Positions 43,768 to 53,238 of a stretch of DNA of 64,000 nt are shown here, piece by piece. The stretch comes from DATFXM01 sp035315885 (lineage in GTDB: Bacteria > Acidobacteriota > Blastocatellia > UBA7656): NCBI GenBank assembly GCA_035315885.1, contig DATFXM010000101.1, positions 62,001 to 126,000 on the forward strand, read 5' to 3'. The translations under genes and the position numbers were made by a program. Below the pieces are notes generated by a model that saw only the letters and a program-made list of their open reading frames with translations, made no database searches and had not been told where the DNA came from. Within the stretch, counting starts at the first letter, position 1, and every line of letters begins with the position of its first letter.

Positions 43768-44829
43768 CTAGCGAGTCATCACATAAAGCGCGAAAGTGGT
43801 AGCGATCAACGGATCGTCTTCTTTGACCAGCTTCTCAGGGTTTCTGAAGCTTCCATCCGAAGATTGCGGTGGAAGCTCGACGGGCAACTTCGGCAGGACT
43901 CGTGAGATTGCATGTGCGTAGTAGAATCGTAGTCCCGCTGCCCACGGCTGAGTACTTTGTTCCTCGAAGCCTGGCGCACGATCCGGCTGATGATGAGTCT
44001 CGAGCCAGGCGATCGCTTTAGCGATGCGTGGGTCGTTGTCTGGAACACCGGCGGCGCGCAATGCCAGGACCCCGTCCGCTGTCGCGGTTCCGTAGCTGGC
44101 GAACCGGCCGCCGCTTTCACCGGCTTTGTTGATTTCGGGATTAACCGGGGAGAAGTAGAACCCGCCATCCGGATTCTGTGAGCGTTCCAAATAGGTCAGC
44201 GCTCGGGTAATCGCTTCGTCGGTAGGCCCGACGCCTGACAGCCGCAACCCTTCGAGCACGTGTCGAGTCATCGACAGATCCACGTGACCCGCTTGAGGGG
44301 GGCGATGAATCGGACCTCCCATGCCCCACCCACCATAAGGCGAATCACTCGTCGACCAGCCGTTCGCTTCGCTGAACTGCTGCGCGCGCAATTGCGCAAT
44401 CATCGGTTCAATGATTTTTTCGTAGCCGGGTGTGCGCGTCCTGACCATCGCAGACACTGCAAGAGCAGTCGCGTAATTCGGGTAGTCTGCAACAGTTTCG
44501 TCCATCAGTCCAAGGACGCCGTCGGCATTCGTGTTGGCCTTTATGAACGCTAGTGCGCGATCTACGGCTCCACGTGGTGGTGAGGATTCACGGTCAGGCA
44601 CGCCGAGCAACGCCACAAGCACAAAAGGCGTGAGCGATTGTCCGGAGCGCAACACGCCGTAGGTTGAGCTGTGAAAGCCGCCATCTTCAGCCTGTTGCGA
44701 CCACAGGTACCGCGCGGCGTTCCTGAGCTGAGTGTTGTCACGACGCGAGCATCCGGTTGCGGCCGCTGCGCAGGCGCTTCCGGCCGCGGCCAGCGCGTTC
44801 AGCAGAAATGCGCGCCGGTCAATTGACAT
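43768..44829 (-). CDS. Tat-exported prenyltransferase/squalene-oxidase repeat protein
   Basis: A 353-residue protein. The twin-Arg signal is IDRRAFLLNALAAAGSACAAAATGC, with a Cys that could allow lipid attachment. Alpha/alpha barrel repeats follow: AARYLWSQQAEDGGFHSSTYG, ALTYLERSQNPDGGFYFSPV, AIAWLETHHQ. The QxxDGGF units are the QW-type motifs of terpene cyclases and prenyltransferase beta subunits. No DxDD acid motif is seen, so a cyclase activity is not supported. It overlaps the end of the upstream paralogue by 11 bases. Confidence 0.82.
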   Translation of the reverse strand: MSIDRRAFLLNALAAAGSACAAAATGCSRRDNTQLRNAARYLWSQQAEDGGFHSSTYGVLRSGQSLTPFVLVALLGVPDRESSPPRGAVDRALAFIKANTNADGVLGLMDETVADYPNYATALAVSAMVRTRTPGYEKIIEPMIAQLRAQQFSEANGWSTSDSPYGGWGMGGPIHRPPQAGHVDLSMTRHVLEGLRLSGVGPTDEAITRALTYLERSQNPDGGFYFSPVNPEINKAGESGGRFASYGTATADGVLALRAAGVPDNDPRIAKAIAWLETHHQPDRAPGFEEQSTQPWAAGLRFYYAHAISRVLPKLPVELPPQSSDGSFRNPEKLVKEDDPLIATTFALYVMTR

Positions 44830-46009
44830 AATCAGCCGTCAGGTTGAGGATCGCCGCGCTGGTAACCGCGCACCGACCGGTGATGCAATGATGACCGGCC
44901 CACGTTCCATCTTCATTCTGGAGTTTGAGAATCTTCTCGGTGATCTTTGAATTCCACTCGGTCCATGCCTTGCCGCCGGAGCGCTTCAAGCCGTCGCTGA
45001 TGTTGAGATACGAGAAGAATTCCTCGCCGCCAATTGAGCCGTATCCTTCGACGAATCTGGTATCGGATAGCTTGCTGTTGATGGCTGCGATCTCCTTGGC
45101 GTTCTCCTTCCGGCTCTCGGGCGTACGGCTGAGTTGTTCGAGTGCCTGGGCGTCCTGATACAACGTCACGCCAGCAGCCCCGCTGGTGACGGTAACGCTT
45201 TCGGCCATGCCACGACCAAACGCACCCGTTCCGCCACCCTTGCCAGGGTTTGCGGCATCCGTTTGGTTCTTCTGGGTGAAAGCATCCGTTCGGGCCTGAA
45301 CCTCCTTATCCACCGCAATGCCTTTTTGAGATGCGATGTACAGGCTGCGCGAAGCGAGCGAGGTTCCGAGAAGCGGCGCCCAGCCTCCGCCGACATTCCA
45401 GCTACCGTCTTTCATCTGATTTTGTTCGATCTTGGCAACGCATTTCTGCAAGGCGCTATGTACGCGTGCACTGAGCGGCTTGGAAAGAGTTCCATCCACC
45501 TCACCCAGCAACATGGAAGCGACAAACGTGTCGATGTAGTTTCCGAGTTTGCGCTCCACCTGGGTCTGCTGGCTCTGAGCGTTTGTTATGGCCAATCCTT
45601 CAGCGGGGCTTGCTTCCACTCTTTTTAGAATGAACTCCAGAGCGCGTTCTACGTTTGGCCGATACTTGTCGCCCGCACGTAGAAGCGCGAGAGCCGCGAT
45701 AGCCGTGTTTGCAACGTCGTTTCCGGTCGTTTCAAGCGCCACATCGCGCCGCACATATGAAGGCTCGCCTCCATCCTGTCCCCACCCTCCATCGGCACCT
45801 TGCACAGAAGCCAGCCACCTTGCTCCTTTTTCGACGGCGACACTTATCGAGTCGGGGACAACCAGCGTCCTGGTCACGCTCTGCCGTTGGGTGTTGGCGG
45901 GCTTCTCTCCGTTGTTGCCTTTGTTGGGTGCGTCTTTGGTTCCTTTCTGAGCCCAAATCGCTGCACTCCCGACGACCGCAAGCAGACCGATAACTACTAA
46001 GGATTTCAC
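44819..46009 (-). CDS. Exported prenyltransferase/squalene-oxidase repeat protein
   Basis: 396 residues from GTG 46009, which follows AAGGAGACAACGCC; the longer frame from 46084 is less likely. The N-terminal signal is VKSLVVIGLLAVVGSAAIWA. Repeats include GARWLASVQGADGGWGQDGGE, NTAIAALALLRAG, KNQMKDGSWNVGGGW-like EQNQMKDGSW and LQNEDGTWAGHHCITGRCAV. It is the first gene of a pair with the Tat-exported relative and divergent from the DoxX-like gene. Family role unknown for these short exported versions. Confidence 0.8.
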   Translation of the reverse strand: MKSLVVIGLLAVVGSAAIWAQKGTKDAPNKGNNGEKPANTQRQSVTRTLVVPDSISVAVEKGARWLASVQGADGGWGQDGGEPSYVRRDVALETTGNDVANTAIAALALLRAGDKYRPNVERALEFILKRVEASPAEGLAITNAQSQQTQVERKLGNYIDTFVASMLLGEVDGTLSKPLSARVHSALQKCVAKIEQNQMKDGSWNVGGGWAPLLGTSLASRSLYIASQKGIAVDKEVQARTDAFTQKNQTDAANPGKGGGTGAFGRGMAESVTVTSGAAGVTLYQDAQALEQLSRTPESRKENAKEIAAINSKLSDTRFVEGYGSIGGEEFFSYLNISDGLKRSGGKAWTEWNSKITEKILKLQNEDGTWAGHHCITGRCAVTSAAILNLTADYVN

Positions 46010-46247
46010 GGCGTTGTCTCCTTCGATTCCTGCGCTGAAGATATTCCGGCATTGGCAGGGCGCCGGCTGCACGGGTGTCGACATAAGAACGTTTCAGGTA
46101 ATTCAAAGTTGCAAAGTATCTTACTTCGTGTTGACGAGCTGAAGCTCAACCTCGCTCTCAAATCCAAAGAGGCCCGGGAATAAACCTCGCGGTGAACAGA
46201 TATTGATAATTGAACAAAGCGAAGCAACGGGCTCGTGAGGACTCTCA

Positions 46248-47234
46248 ATGAATCCATTCTCAGACACCCTGAGTTTTTTCGCTAGAGGGGAAGTCTCGCT
46301 TTACATCTTGTGGCTGCTGCTACTCACGATCGCCGTCGAGTTTCTGACTGTGCGTACCGATTCAGCACAGCGTCGAGGGGCGCGAATATGGACGTGGGCG
46401 GCGTCTATCTTTGTGCTGGGTCTGCTGGCATTTGTTTTCTGGATGCCAGATGTGAGCGCGCCACTCGTGGGACTGACGAAGTATGTGTTCTGGTTGTGCT
46501 TGCTTCTAGCAGCTTTGATCGCGATCGTAAATCTGCGTCGCAGCCCGGATCAGCGACAACGCAGCGTAGTCTGGTTGTGGGTCCTGCGTGTCTTAATTGC
46601 AGGTCTGCCAGCTTACCTGCAGGGATTCACGAACAAGGCGGCGGGTGCGGTTTATGTTTTCTGGCTTCTGCTGCTGGCGGGCATCTACATCGGACTCTAC
46701 GACCTTCGAAACGACTCGGCGCAGCGCACTCCGTCTCATGCGTGGATGTGGATTGGGCGGCTGCTAATTGGAGGAATGTGGTGGCAGCAGACTCTGTGGA
46801 AGCTGCCCCCTACTTACACCGACAACCCAGACGGTGTGTCAGGCGGGCTTCATTACTGGGTCGGAGAAATGGTTAAGAACGCCGCCTTCTCGTGGCACGG
46901 CGAGTTTGTCGAGAAAGTGATTCAGCCGAATTTTAATTTCTTTGCCGCGCAGGTGTACGCAGCTGAAGTTGCGATTGCTGTCTCGTTGCTGCTCGGGTTG
47001 TTTACACAAGTCGGCGGCGTGATAGGCGCTCTGATGGCGGCTAACCTGTGGCTTGGACTGTACCGTCACCCTTCCGAGTGGCCGTGGACGTACTTCTTTT
47101 TGATAATCATTCAAACGACTTTCGCGGTTTTGCACGCGGGTAGAAGTTTGGGCCTTGACGTAATTGTAGTGCGTCGGGCGCTTGCGCAAAAGAAGAGCGT
47201 GCGGACTAGTCGCCTGCTTGCGTGGCTCACATAG
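46248..47234 (+). CDS. DoxX-like multi-pass membrane protein, copy 1
   Basis: A 328-residue membrane protein with about eight hydrophobic helices (LYILWLLLLTIAVEFLTV, WTWAASIFVLGLLAFVFWMP, VFWLLLLAGIYIGLY). A DoxX-like second half contains RLLIGGMWWQQTLWKLPPTYTD, FVEKVIQPNF, YAAEVAIAVSLLLGLFTQVGG and LGLYRHPSEWPWTYFF. DoxX proteins are linked to quinone or thiosulfate redox chemistry, but these long forms are uncharacterised. A paralogue of equal length is at 62886-63872. A radical SAM gene follows in both places. Confidence 0.75.
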   Translation: MNPFSDTLSFFARGEVSLYILWLLLLTIAVEFLTVRTDSAQRRGARIWTWAASIFVLGLLAFVFWMPDVSAPLVGLTKYVFWLCLLLAALIAIVNLRRSPDQRQRSVVWLWVLRVLIAGLPAYLQGFTNKAAGAVYVFWLLLLAGIYIGLYDLRNDSAQRTPSHAWMWIGRLLIGGMWWQQTLWKLPPTYTDNPDGVSGGLHYWVGEMVKNAAFSWHGEFVEKVIQPNFNFFAAQVYAAEVAIAVSLLLGLFTQVGGVIGALMAANLWLGLYRHPSEWPWTYFFLIIIQTTFAVLHAGRSLGLDVIVVRRALAQKKSVRTSRLLAWLT

Positions 47235-47443
47235 AGCAATGCCCACACAGCGAATCAATGAGATCGAAGTGACCGGACGAGATTGGCAGTGTCCACCAGT
47301 CTTAAGAATCCCAGCCGTGAGTAGCTCTAGTTCTTTTGCACCTGGACGTACTGTGGTCGATTGGCGCCATTCGGTTGATCAAGTCGGCGCATGCGAATCA
47401 GCGAGATGAGGATCTCCGCATCGCGGCTTAGAAAGGAATACCC

Positions 47444-48466
47444 ATGCTCTTCTCCGTTGGAGTTGGTCTCACAAATGCGTGCAACCTGGCTTGTGCGCAC
47501 TGTTACAGAGACGTGGACAGAGTTGATCATCTCTCGCTGGCCGACATCAAGATCCTTTGTGAGAGCATACCGGTGCGGGCCATAAATCTTGGCACGGGCG
47601 AGAACGCGCTGCACCCGGAATACAAGGAGATTCTGACGTATCTGAAAGAACGTGATGTCAAGATTACGATAACTTCGAATGGATACAGTATCAGAGCTAT
47701 GTCGGATGAGGAGGTTCGTTACTTCCACGATGTAGAGTTCTCGGTCGATTTTCCCACCGAGCGCGAGCAGGACTCGTTTCGCGGTAAAGGGAACTGGCGA
47801 TTGATCGAAGAACAAATGGAGCGTTGCCGACGTCTCGGCGTGACGGTGGCTGTTACAGCAGTGATGATGAGTATCAACTACACCAGGATGGCGGAGATTG
47901 CTCGAGTGGCGGCCAGCCGCGGAGCGATGCTGCGCGTCAATACTTACCAGCCTGTTAAGACCGATGCGTTCACGCTCTCCTATGAGCAGTTCTGGGCCGG
48001 CTATAGAAATCTGTTCGCCGCAACCGAAATCAAGATCTGCAACGAGCCAATTGTCCGGGCGGTCCTCGGTTTGAACGCCAGCCGGTGTGGCTGCGGAATC
48101 GAAACGGTTAGAGTCTCACCGCGTGGAGATGTATTGCCCTGTGTCTACTGGACAGGCAACAAGATGACCGTCTCAGATTTGAAAGAACTTGGGGCCACAA
48201 TAACAGAGAGCGAGCCCTTCGCTCAGGCTCGCGTGATTCCGCAGTTCTGTCGCGCTTGTGAATTTGCCGAAACCTGCGGAGGCGGATGCGCGGGTCGCCG
48301 CGTGCTGCGAGGTCATCTTGACCAGCCTGATGAGTATTGCCCGTTTGCGCGTGGCGAGACAATAAAACTCGAATACCGAATAGCTGAAAGCGAAGATTTA
48401 CCTAAGAGTGCAAGCGCTTGTACTACGATCGTAGCAGGAAGCCGCACTCAGATGGCGTTGGGTTAG
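47444..48466 (+). CDS. Radical SAM/SPASM protein, copy 1
   Basis: A 340-residue enzyme. The radical SAM cluster Cys are 13, 17 and 20 in LTNACNLACAHCYRD; the SAM-binding Gly region is INLGTGENALHPEY. A C-terminal SPASM-like domain has CGCGIETVRVSPRGDVLPCVYW and FCRACEFAETCGGGCAGRR with the closing DEYCPF, giving room for auxiliary Fe-S clusters. ATG 47444 follows AGAAAGGAA. The substrate is unknown; SPASM enzymes often modify peptides or cofactors. It follows the DoxX-like gene and precedes glycosyltransferases. A decayed copy exists at 62518-62761. Confidence 0.88.
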   Translation: MLFSVGVGLTNACNLACAHCYRDVDRVDHLSLADIKILCESIPVRAINLGTGENALHPEYKEILTYLKERDVKITITSNGYSIRAMSDEEVRYFHDVEFSVDFPTEREQDSFRGKGNWRLIEEQMERCRRLGVTVAVTAVMMSINYTRMAEIARVAASRGAMLRVNTYQPVKTDAFTLSYEQFWAGYRNLFAATEIKICNEPIVRAVLGLNASRCGCGIETVRVSPRGDVLPCVYWTGNKMTVSDLKELGATITESEPFAQARVIPQFCRACEFAETCGGGCAGRRVLRGHLDQPDEYCPFARGETIKLEYRIAESEDLPKSASACTTIVAGSRTQMALG

Positions 48467-48510
48467 CGGCTCTTGGCAGAAATCCTTTGGCGCGATTGAA
48501 AGGGAAAGGT

Positions 48511-49314
48511 GTGATTCTCACTCCGCGATCACCGCGCCCGCCGCGCGGTTCATGTGCTCTAGGCGTAATGGCAAAAGCTCCGCGGGCCGGCCAAGTCAAG
48601 ACCCGGCTGGTGCCCCCGTTAACGCCCGACGAAGCGGCGGCCCTGAGTCTGTGCTCTCTGCGAGATACTGCAGCAATTGTCTCAAGTACGGCCGCCCGCG
48701 AAGGCGCAGACGCCGTGGCGGTTTACACACCGGTTGGTTCCGAGCAAACATTTGAGGATTGCCTACCAAAGGGGTTCATTCTTCTTCCGCAATGCGGCGA
48801 GTCTCTCGGGGATCGGCTCTTCAATGCCACGGAAATGCTGCTGCGGCTGGGCTACGCGTCGGTATGTCTGATCAACTCTGATAGTCCCACGTTACCGAGC
48901 GACCGGCTGGCAGGCGCGCTCGATGCGCTAGCGCGTTCGGGCGACCGCATAGTACTCGGTCCCGCCAGAGATGGCGGATATTATCTGATTGGCCTTAAAC
49001 GAGCTCACCACCGGCTGTTCGATGCAATAGACTGGAGCACTTCAAACGTTTTCGTTCAGACCCTGGAACGAGCCGCTGAGATAGGCCTTGACGTCGAGAG
49101 GCTTCCTGAGTGGTACGACGTCGATAGCACAGCCGAGCTTAGCTTGCTGTGTGAGGAATTATTCTCGTCCAACGGCGCGCGTTCAACTCACGCAGGTTGC
49201 GACCCGTATTCCGCGCCTCACACTCGCGAATATCTTGCGCGACTGATCGAGGCGGAGGGATGCGAGCGCATTTGGCCAGCGGGACTGAGCTTGCGCACGA
49301 GGCTGGGATCGTGA
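48511..49314 (+). CDS. TIGR04282-type glycosyltransferase (nucleotidyl-transferase fold)
   Basis: 267 residues from GTG 48511, preceded by AAAGGGAAAGG; the frame stays open back to 48418. Family motifs are GVMAKAPRAGQVKTRLVPPLTPDEAA, LFNATEMLLRLGYASVCLINSDSPTLP and VLGPARDGGYYLIGLKR, then EWYDVDSTAELS. Members are GT-A-fold transferases found beside radical SAM genes. Its product is uncertain. It overlaps the next gene by four bases (GTGA), so the genes are coupled. Confidence 0.85.
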   Translation: MILTPRSPRPPRGSCALGVMAKAPRAGQVKTRLVPPLTPDEAAALSLCSLRDTAAIVSSTAAREGADAVAVYTPVGSEQTFEDCLPKGFILLPQCGESLGDRLFNATEMLLRLGYASVCLINSDSPTLPSDRLAGALDALARSGDRIVLGPARDGGYYLIGLKRAHHRLFDAIDWSTSNVFVQTLERAAEIGLDVERLPEWYDVDSTAELSLLCEELFSSNGARSTHAGCDPYSAPHTREYLARLIEAEGCERIWPAGLSLRTRLGS

Positions 49315-50678
49315 AGAGAAAGGCCTACGGTTCTGTGCTGAACTGGACGAACCTCGTGCTCATCGCTTTGGGCAGCGCGTTGTTTGCGTTGTATCGCCGC
49401 GGCATCCATGGTCTTCAGAGCGATTATCAGGGCGTGGAATACATCGTTTGGTTCATAAAGCTTGCTTTGATTCAATCAGCACTCTACGTCGCTGCCGCGT
49501 GGGTAGTATGGCGCGCGGTGGCGTCACGTCCGACATTGATGATCGTGGTTATCTTCGCGGCGCTTTTTCGAATGAGTCTCTTGTTCGCGCCTCCAGTGTT
49601 GTCTGACGATCTTTATCGCTACATCTGGGATGGTCGCGTGCAAGCGGCTGGAATCAATCCGTACCGATACATTCCCGCTGACGAAGCGCTGGCGGGACTA
49701 CGCGACGAGGCGATCTACAATAAGATCAATCGTCGCGATAACGCTCACACAATTTATCCGCCGGTTGCGCAGTTATTCTACTTCCTGGTCACACGAGTGA
49801 GCGAATCTGTCACCTGGATGAAAATTGCGATGGTCGGATGCGAAGCCGTCGCCCTTTTCGCGTTGATGTCGTTATTAGCAGCATTCGGATGGCCTCGGGT
49901 GCGAGTGCTCATATTCGCATGGCATCCCCTGCTAGTTTGGGAGATAGCAGGAAGCGGACACGTCGACGCGTTGATGATCGTGCTCATCTTGCTTGCCCTT
50001 CTTGCCCGGCGAAATCAGAACCAGACCCTGGCGGGTATTGCTCTGGCCGCGGCGACGCTGGTCAAGTTTTTTCCTGTTGTTCTTCTTCCCGCGCTCTACC
50101 GTCGCTGGAGCTGGAAGATGCCGGCTGCTTTTATCGCGACGATCTGCCTGGCTTATGCGCCTTATCTGAGCGTTGGGGCAAAGGCGGCGCTGGGATTCCT
50201 GCCGGACTACGCCGGGCAAGAAGGGATCGAAAGCGGCGAGCGATTCTTTCTTCTGGCGTTGGCACGTAGGGTCACAGCCGACGGTGTCCCCAATGCGGCC
50301 TACTTAACCGTTGCAGTTGGCATCATGGCGTTCATCGCCGCGTGGGCGTTGTGCCAGGCGCAGTCAAGCGAGGCAGGCTACTTGCGATGGTCTTGTTTGC
50401 TTGCGACGGCGTTCACTGTATTGCTTGCGCCTCACTATGCGTGGTACTTCGCGTGGCTTGTTCCGTTCATGTGTTTTGCTCCAGCGGTGTCGCTATTCTA
50501 TTTGACTGGGGTGAGCTGGGTGCTTTACGCCACGTGGCTAGGCGACGCGCCTGGTCAACTCTTCACGATCAATGCTGCTCTATACGTGCCTTTCTTGATG
50601 CTTGGAACGTTGAGTCTTGCGCTCCGTTATGCGAATCGTTTGAAATCGCCCACACCTGCGCGTACGGCCGAGTCGTAG
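49311..50678 (+). CDS. GT87-like integral membrane glycosyltransferase
   Basis: A 455-residue polytopic protein with about ten membrane helices. The start GTG 49311 overlaps the preceding stop. Conserved features are the first-loop acidic pair in PVLSDDLYRYIWDGRVQAAGINPYRYIP, then YPPVAQLFYFL, HPLLVWEIAGSGHVDALMIV and LVKFFPVVLLPALYRR. These match polyprenol-phosphate-sugar-dependent mannosyl/arabinosyltransferase-like families. It probably transfers a sugar from a lipid carrier to an acceptor on the outer face of the membrane. Confidence 0.85.
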   Translation: MKRKAYGSVLNWTNLVLIALGSALFALYRRGIHGLQSDYQGVEYIVWFIKLALIQSALYVAAAWVVWRAVASRPTLMIVVIFAALFRMSLLFAPPVLSDDLYRYIWDGRVQAAGINPYRYIPADEALAGLRDEAIYNKINRRDNAHTIYPPVAQLFYFLVTRVSESVTWMKIAMVGCEAVALFALMSLLAAFGWPRVRVLIFAWHPLLVWEIAGSGHVDALMIVLILLALLARRNQNQTLAGIALAAATLVKFFPVVLLPALYRRWSWKMPAAFIATICLAYAPYLSVGAKAALGFLPDYAGQEGIESGERFFLLALARRVTADGVPNAAYLTVAVGIMAFIAAWALCQAQSSEAGYLRWSCLLATAFTVLLAPHYAWYFAWLVPFMCFAPAVSLFYLTGVSWVLYATWLGDAPGQLFTINAALYVPFLMLGTLSLALRYANRLKSPTPARTAES

Positions 50679-50691
50679 GCGGAGAAGCTAT

Positions 50692-51753
50692 ATGACAACT
50701 TCACCGAGTCGTGAACAGGACAGGCCTCACCATTACTTTGAACGCGTCGATCGCTCACTGCCAATAGTTGTAGAATCTGACCCGGTCTGTCTGTACCTTG
50801 AAACCACCAACCGTTGTAACATTCTTTGCGGCACTTGCCCGCGCACGTTCGAGGATCTGGAACCGCCGGCCGACATGAGCTGGACGCTGTTCACCTCAAT
50901 TGTGGATCAGGTCCCCAACATCGAGCGAGTGGTACTTCACGGCGTGGGCGAGCCACTTATGACCCGCGATTTGATGTCGATGATCCGCTACCTGAAAGCG
51001 CGCGGCGCCTATGTGCTATTTAACACCAACGCCACATTGTTGACGGCAAAGAAGGCCGAGGAGCTGATCGAGGCAGAGCTGGATGAAATGCGGGTTTCGC
51101 TGGATGCAGCGGAGCCGGTCGCGTACGAGCAGGTGCGCGGGCTGCCGCTCTTCAACCGCGTTGTGGAAAACGTGCGAGCTTTCGTCCAGTTACAACGCCA
51201 GTTGGGCGCGTCCACTCCACGAGTGTCGCTGTGGTTGACGGGACTTAAAGAGACAATTGACCAACTGCCGGCGTTCGTGCGTCTCGCGCATGTCCTGGGA
51301 GTTGAGGAAGTCTATTTGCAGCGGCTTGTGTACTTCAATGAAACCCAAGGTTTGGCTCGCGAGGAGTCGGCGTTGTTCGAGGCGCTCAATTCAGAACAGT
51401 CTCGGCTCATCGCCGAAGCCGAGCGCCTCGCGGCAAGCCTCGGCGTCCGCTTCAACGCGTCGGGGGCGACCGAACCAGGCACAAGCCTTCACAAGCAAGA
51501 AACAAATAGACCGTGGTCGCTCTGCCGCCGTCCGTGGACGCTCATGTACTTCACGGCTCACGGCCGCGCGCTGCCGTGCTGCATCGCTCCATTCTCGATG
51601 AAAGGTTATGACAGCTTTACACTCGGAGATGCAACACAGCAGACCCTGCGTGAGATCTGGAATGGTGAGAAATACCGCGAGTTTCGCAGGGTACTGCTGA
51701 CAGATCGACCGGCTCAACCGTGTGAGAATTGCGGCCTGCGATGGAGTCTGTGA
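50692..51753 (+). CDS. Radical SAM/SPASM protein (second type)
   Basis: A 353-residue enzyme with the cluster Cys 42, 46 and 49 in TTNRCNILCGTCPRTFED and a GVGEPLMT segment. The C-terminal SPASM part reads SLCRRPWTLMYFTAHGRALPCCIAPF, LREIWNGEKYREFRR and CENCGLRWSL. Compared with the enzyme at 47444 it is divergent and not a recent duplicate. It is 13 bases after the GT87 gene, with AGGCGGAGAAG as ribosome binding site, and overlaps the GT2 gene. Confidence 0.88.
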   Translation: MTTSPSREQDRPHHYFERVDRSLPIVVESDPVCLYLETTNRCNILCGTCPRTFEDLEPPADMSWTLFTSIVDQVPNIERVVLHGVGEPLMTRDLMSMIRYLKARGAYVLFNTNATLLTAKKAEELIEAELDEMRVSLDAAEPVAYEQVRGLPLFNRVVENVRAFVQLQRQLGASTPRVSLWLTGLKETIDQLPAFVRLAHVLGVEEVYLQRLVYFNETQGLAREESALFEALNSEQSRLIAEAERLAASLGVRFNASGATEPGTSLHKQETNRPWSLCRRPWTLMYFTAHGRALPCCIAPFSMKGYDSFTLGDATQQTLREIWNGEKYREFRRVLLTDRPAQPCENCGLRWSL

Positions 51754-52472
51754 CTGCCAAACTGGGAAGAGCTCCCGCTTCTAAACCGTTTGTCTCTGTT
51801 GTGATTCCTGCGCTAAACGAAGAAGCGTCAATCGCAGGAGTCGTACGCGCAGTGCCTCGCGAGATCGCGGACGAAGTGATCGTAGTCGATAACGGTAGCG
51901 ATGACCTCACAGCCGACCGGGCTCAACGCGCCGGAGCGCGAGTAGTTAGCGAGCCGAATCGCGGCTACGGACGGGCATGTCGAGCAGGAGTCAGTTCGCT
52001 CGCGCCGGCGTCGCAAATCGTAGTTTTCCTGGACGGTGATGGCAGCGATTGCCCTGAGCTGATGCGGCGACTGGTGGAACCAATTATCGACGGCACGCAA
52101 GACTTCGTCATCGGCTCGCGGATACGGGGAAACCGCGAACCTGGAAGTTTGAACTTCCAACAAGTGCTCGCTGGCCGCGCAGCAGGTGTGCTGACGCGCG
52201 CGCTTTACGGCGTCCGCTATACCGATATGTGTCCCTTTCGCGCAATGCGTCGCCACGCGCTCGAAGTGCTTCGCATGCGGGAGGAGACTTACGGTTGGAA
52301 CCTGGAAATGCAGATGCGCGCCGCCAAAGCTGGTTTGAGAATACTGGAGGTACCAGTGAACCACCGGCGTCGCGCGGGAGGCGAGTCAAAAGTTTCGGGA
52401 ACCTTTCGCGGAACGATTCTAGCTGGAACGCGGATCCTTGCGACCGCCGCTCGAGTTGTGCTTGAGCGTTAA
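51741..52472 (+). CDS. GT2-family polyprenyl-phosphate glycosyltransferase-like protein
   Basis: About 243 residues. The GT-A core is SVVIPALNEEASIAGVVRAV, EVIVVDNGSDDLTADRAQRAG, NRGYGRACRAGV and FLDGDGSDCPELM (the DxD). It then has FVIGSRIRGNREPGSL, DMCPFRAMRR and EVPVNHRRRAGGESKVSGTF. The family loads glucose or mannose onto polyprenyl phosphate, which would feed the GT87 enzyme. The start is either ATG 51741 or GTG 51750, whose GTGA overlaps the preceding stop like others in this operon. The longest frame starts at TTG 51729. Confidence 0.9.
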   Translation: MESVTAKLGRAPASKPFVSVVIPALNEEASIAGVVRAVPREIADEVIVVDNGSDDLTADRAQRAGARVVSEPNRGYGRACRAGVSSLAPASQIVVFLDGDGSDCPELMRRLVEPIIDGTQDFVIGSRIRGNREPGSLNFQQVLAGRAAGVLTRALYGVRYTDMCPFRAMRRHALEVLRMREETYGWNLEMQMRAAKAGLRILEVPVNHRRRAGGESKVSGTFRGTILAGTRILATAARVVLER

Positions 52473-52485
52473 TGACGGCTAGGGA

Positions 52486-53238
52486 CTAGCCTTCCGGGCG
52501 GGCACGAAAAACCAGAAAGTAGTCTACCTGGTCGGACTTCACGAAATCGTACTGCTCGACAAGCTCGAACCCCGCGCGATCAGCTTCGTCGATCACCGTC
52601 TTGCTGTCTATTCCGTGATCGTCACCTCTGCCATTGCGGTCGATGATGCCCAGCTTTGCACCGGGCCGCATAGCCTGGCGCACATGCGCGAGAAGCCGAA
52701 TCGGCTGGGCTACTTCATGATAAGTCTTCAGCAGGAGCACAGCGTCGACGCTGCCGCGCGGCAACAACGGGTCGTCCTCCGTACCCAGAATAGTGCGGAT
52801 GTTGGATAGATTCTCACGCTTAGCGCGCTCCCGAATGTGTTTGAGGTAATCGTCGTTGATGTCGACCGCATACACCGTGCCGGCGTCAGCGACACGCCGA
52901 GCCGCTCGCACTGTGAACCATCCCGAACCCGCACCAATATCGGCGACGGCCGATCCTTCGTTGATGCCGAGGATGTTCATCACGCGTTCCGTCTGCAGCT
53001 TCTCGTCACGCTTCGAGTCTTCAAAGATCGACAGGTCACCGGTGTACGGAGGACTCACTTTCCTTGTTATGCGCTCGGGCTCGCGCTGCTGACCAATGTC
53101 CGCCAGCGTCGGTGTGCGCTGCACGGGATATTCGACGCGGCCTGGTTGTCGAACTACGCCGGCGCAGACAAGAAGAAGGGAAGCCAGAACGCATTTCAAG
53201 AATGCGCGCGCAATACAGGACGATGATGGAAGTCGCAT
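52486..53238 (-). CDS. Exported class I SAM-dependent methyltransferase-like protein
   Basis: 250 residues. A signal-like segment (FLKCVLASLLLVCAGVVRQP) precedes a class I methyltransferase fold: VADIGAGSGWFTVRAARRV (motif I), YAVDINDDYLKHI (acidic residue for ribose), VDAVLLLKTYHEVAQPIRLL and AKLGIIDRNGRGDDHG. Exported proteins with this fold recur in environmental bacteria, where the methyl donor source outside the cytoplasm is unclear. It is convergent with the glycosyltransferase operon. Confidence 0.82.
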   Translation of the reverse strand: MRLPSSSCIARAFLKCVLASLLLVCAGVVRQPGRVEYPVQRTPTLADIGQQREPERITRKVSPPYTGDLSIFEDSKRDEKLQTERVMNILGINEGSAVADIGAGSGWFTVRAARRVADAGTVYAVDINDDYLKHIRERAKRENLSNIRTILGTEDDPLLPRGSVDAVLLLKTYHEVAQPIRLLAHVRQAMRPGAKLGIIDRNGRGDDHGIDSKTVIDEADRAGFELVEQYDFVKSDQVDYFLVFRARPEG

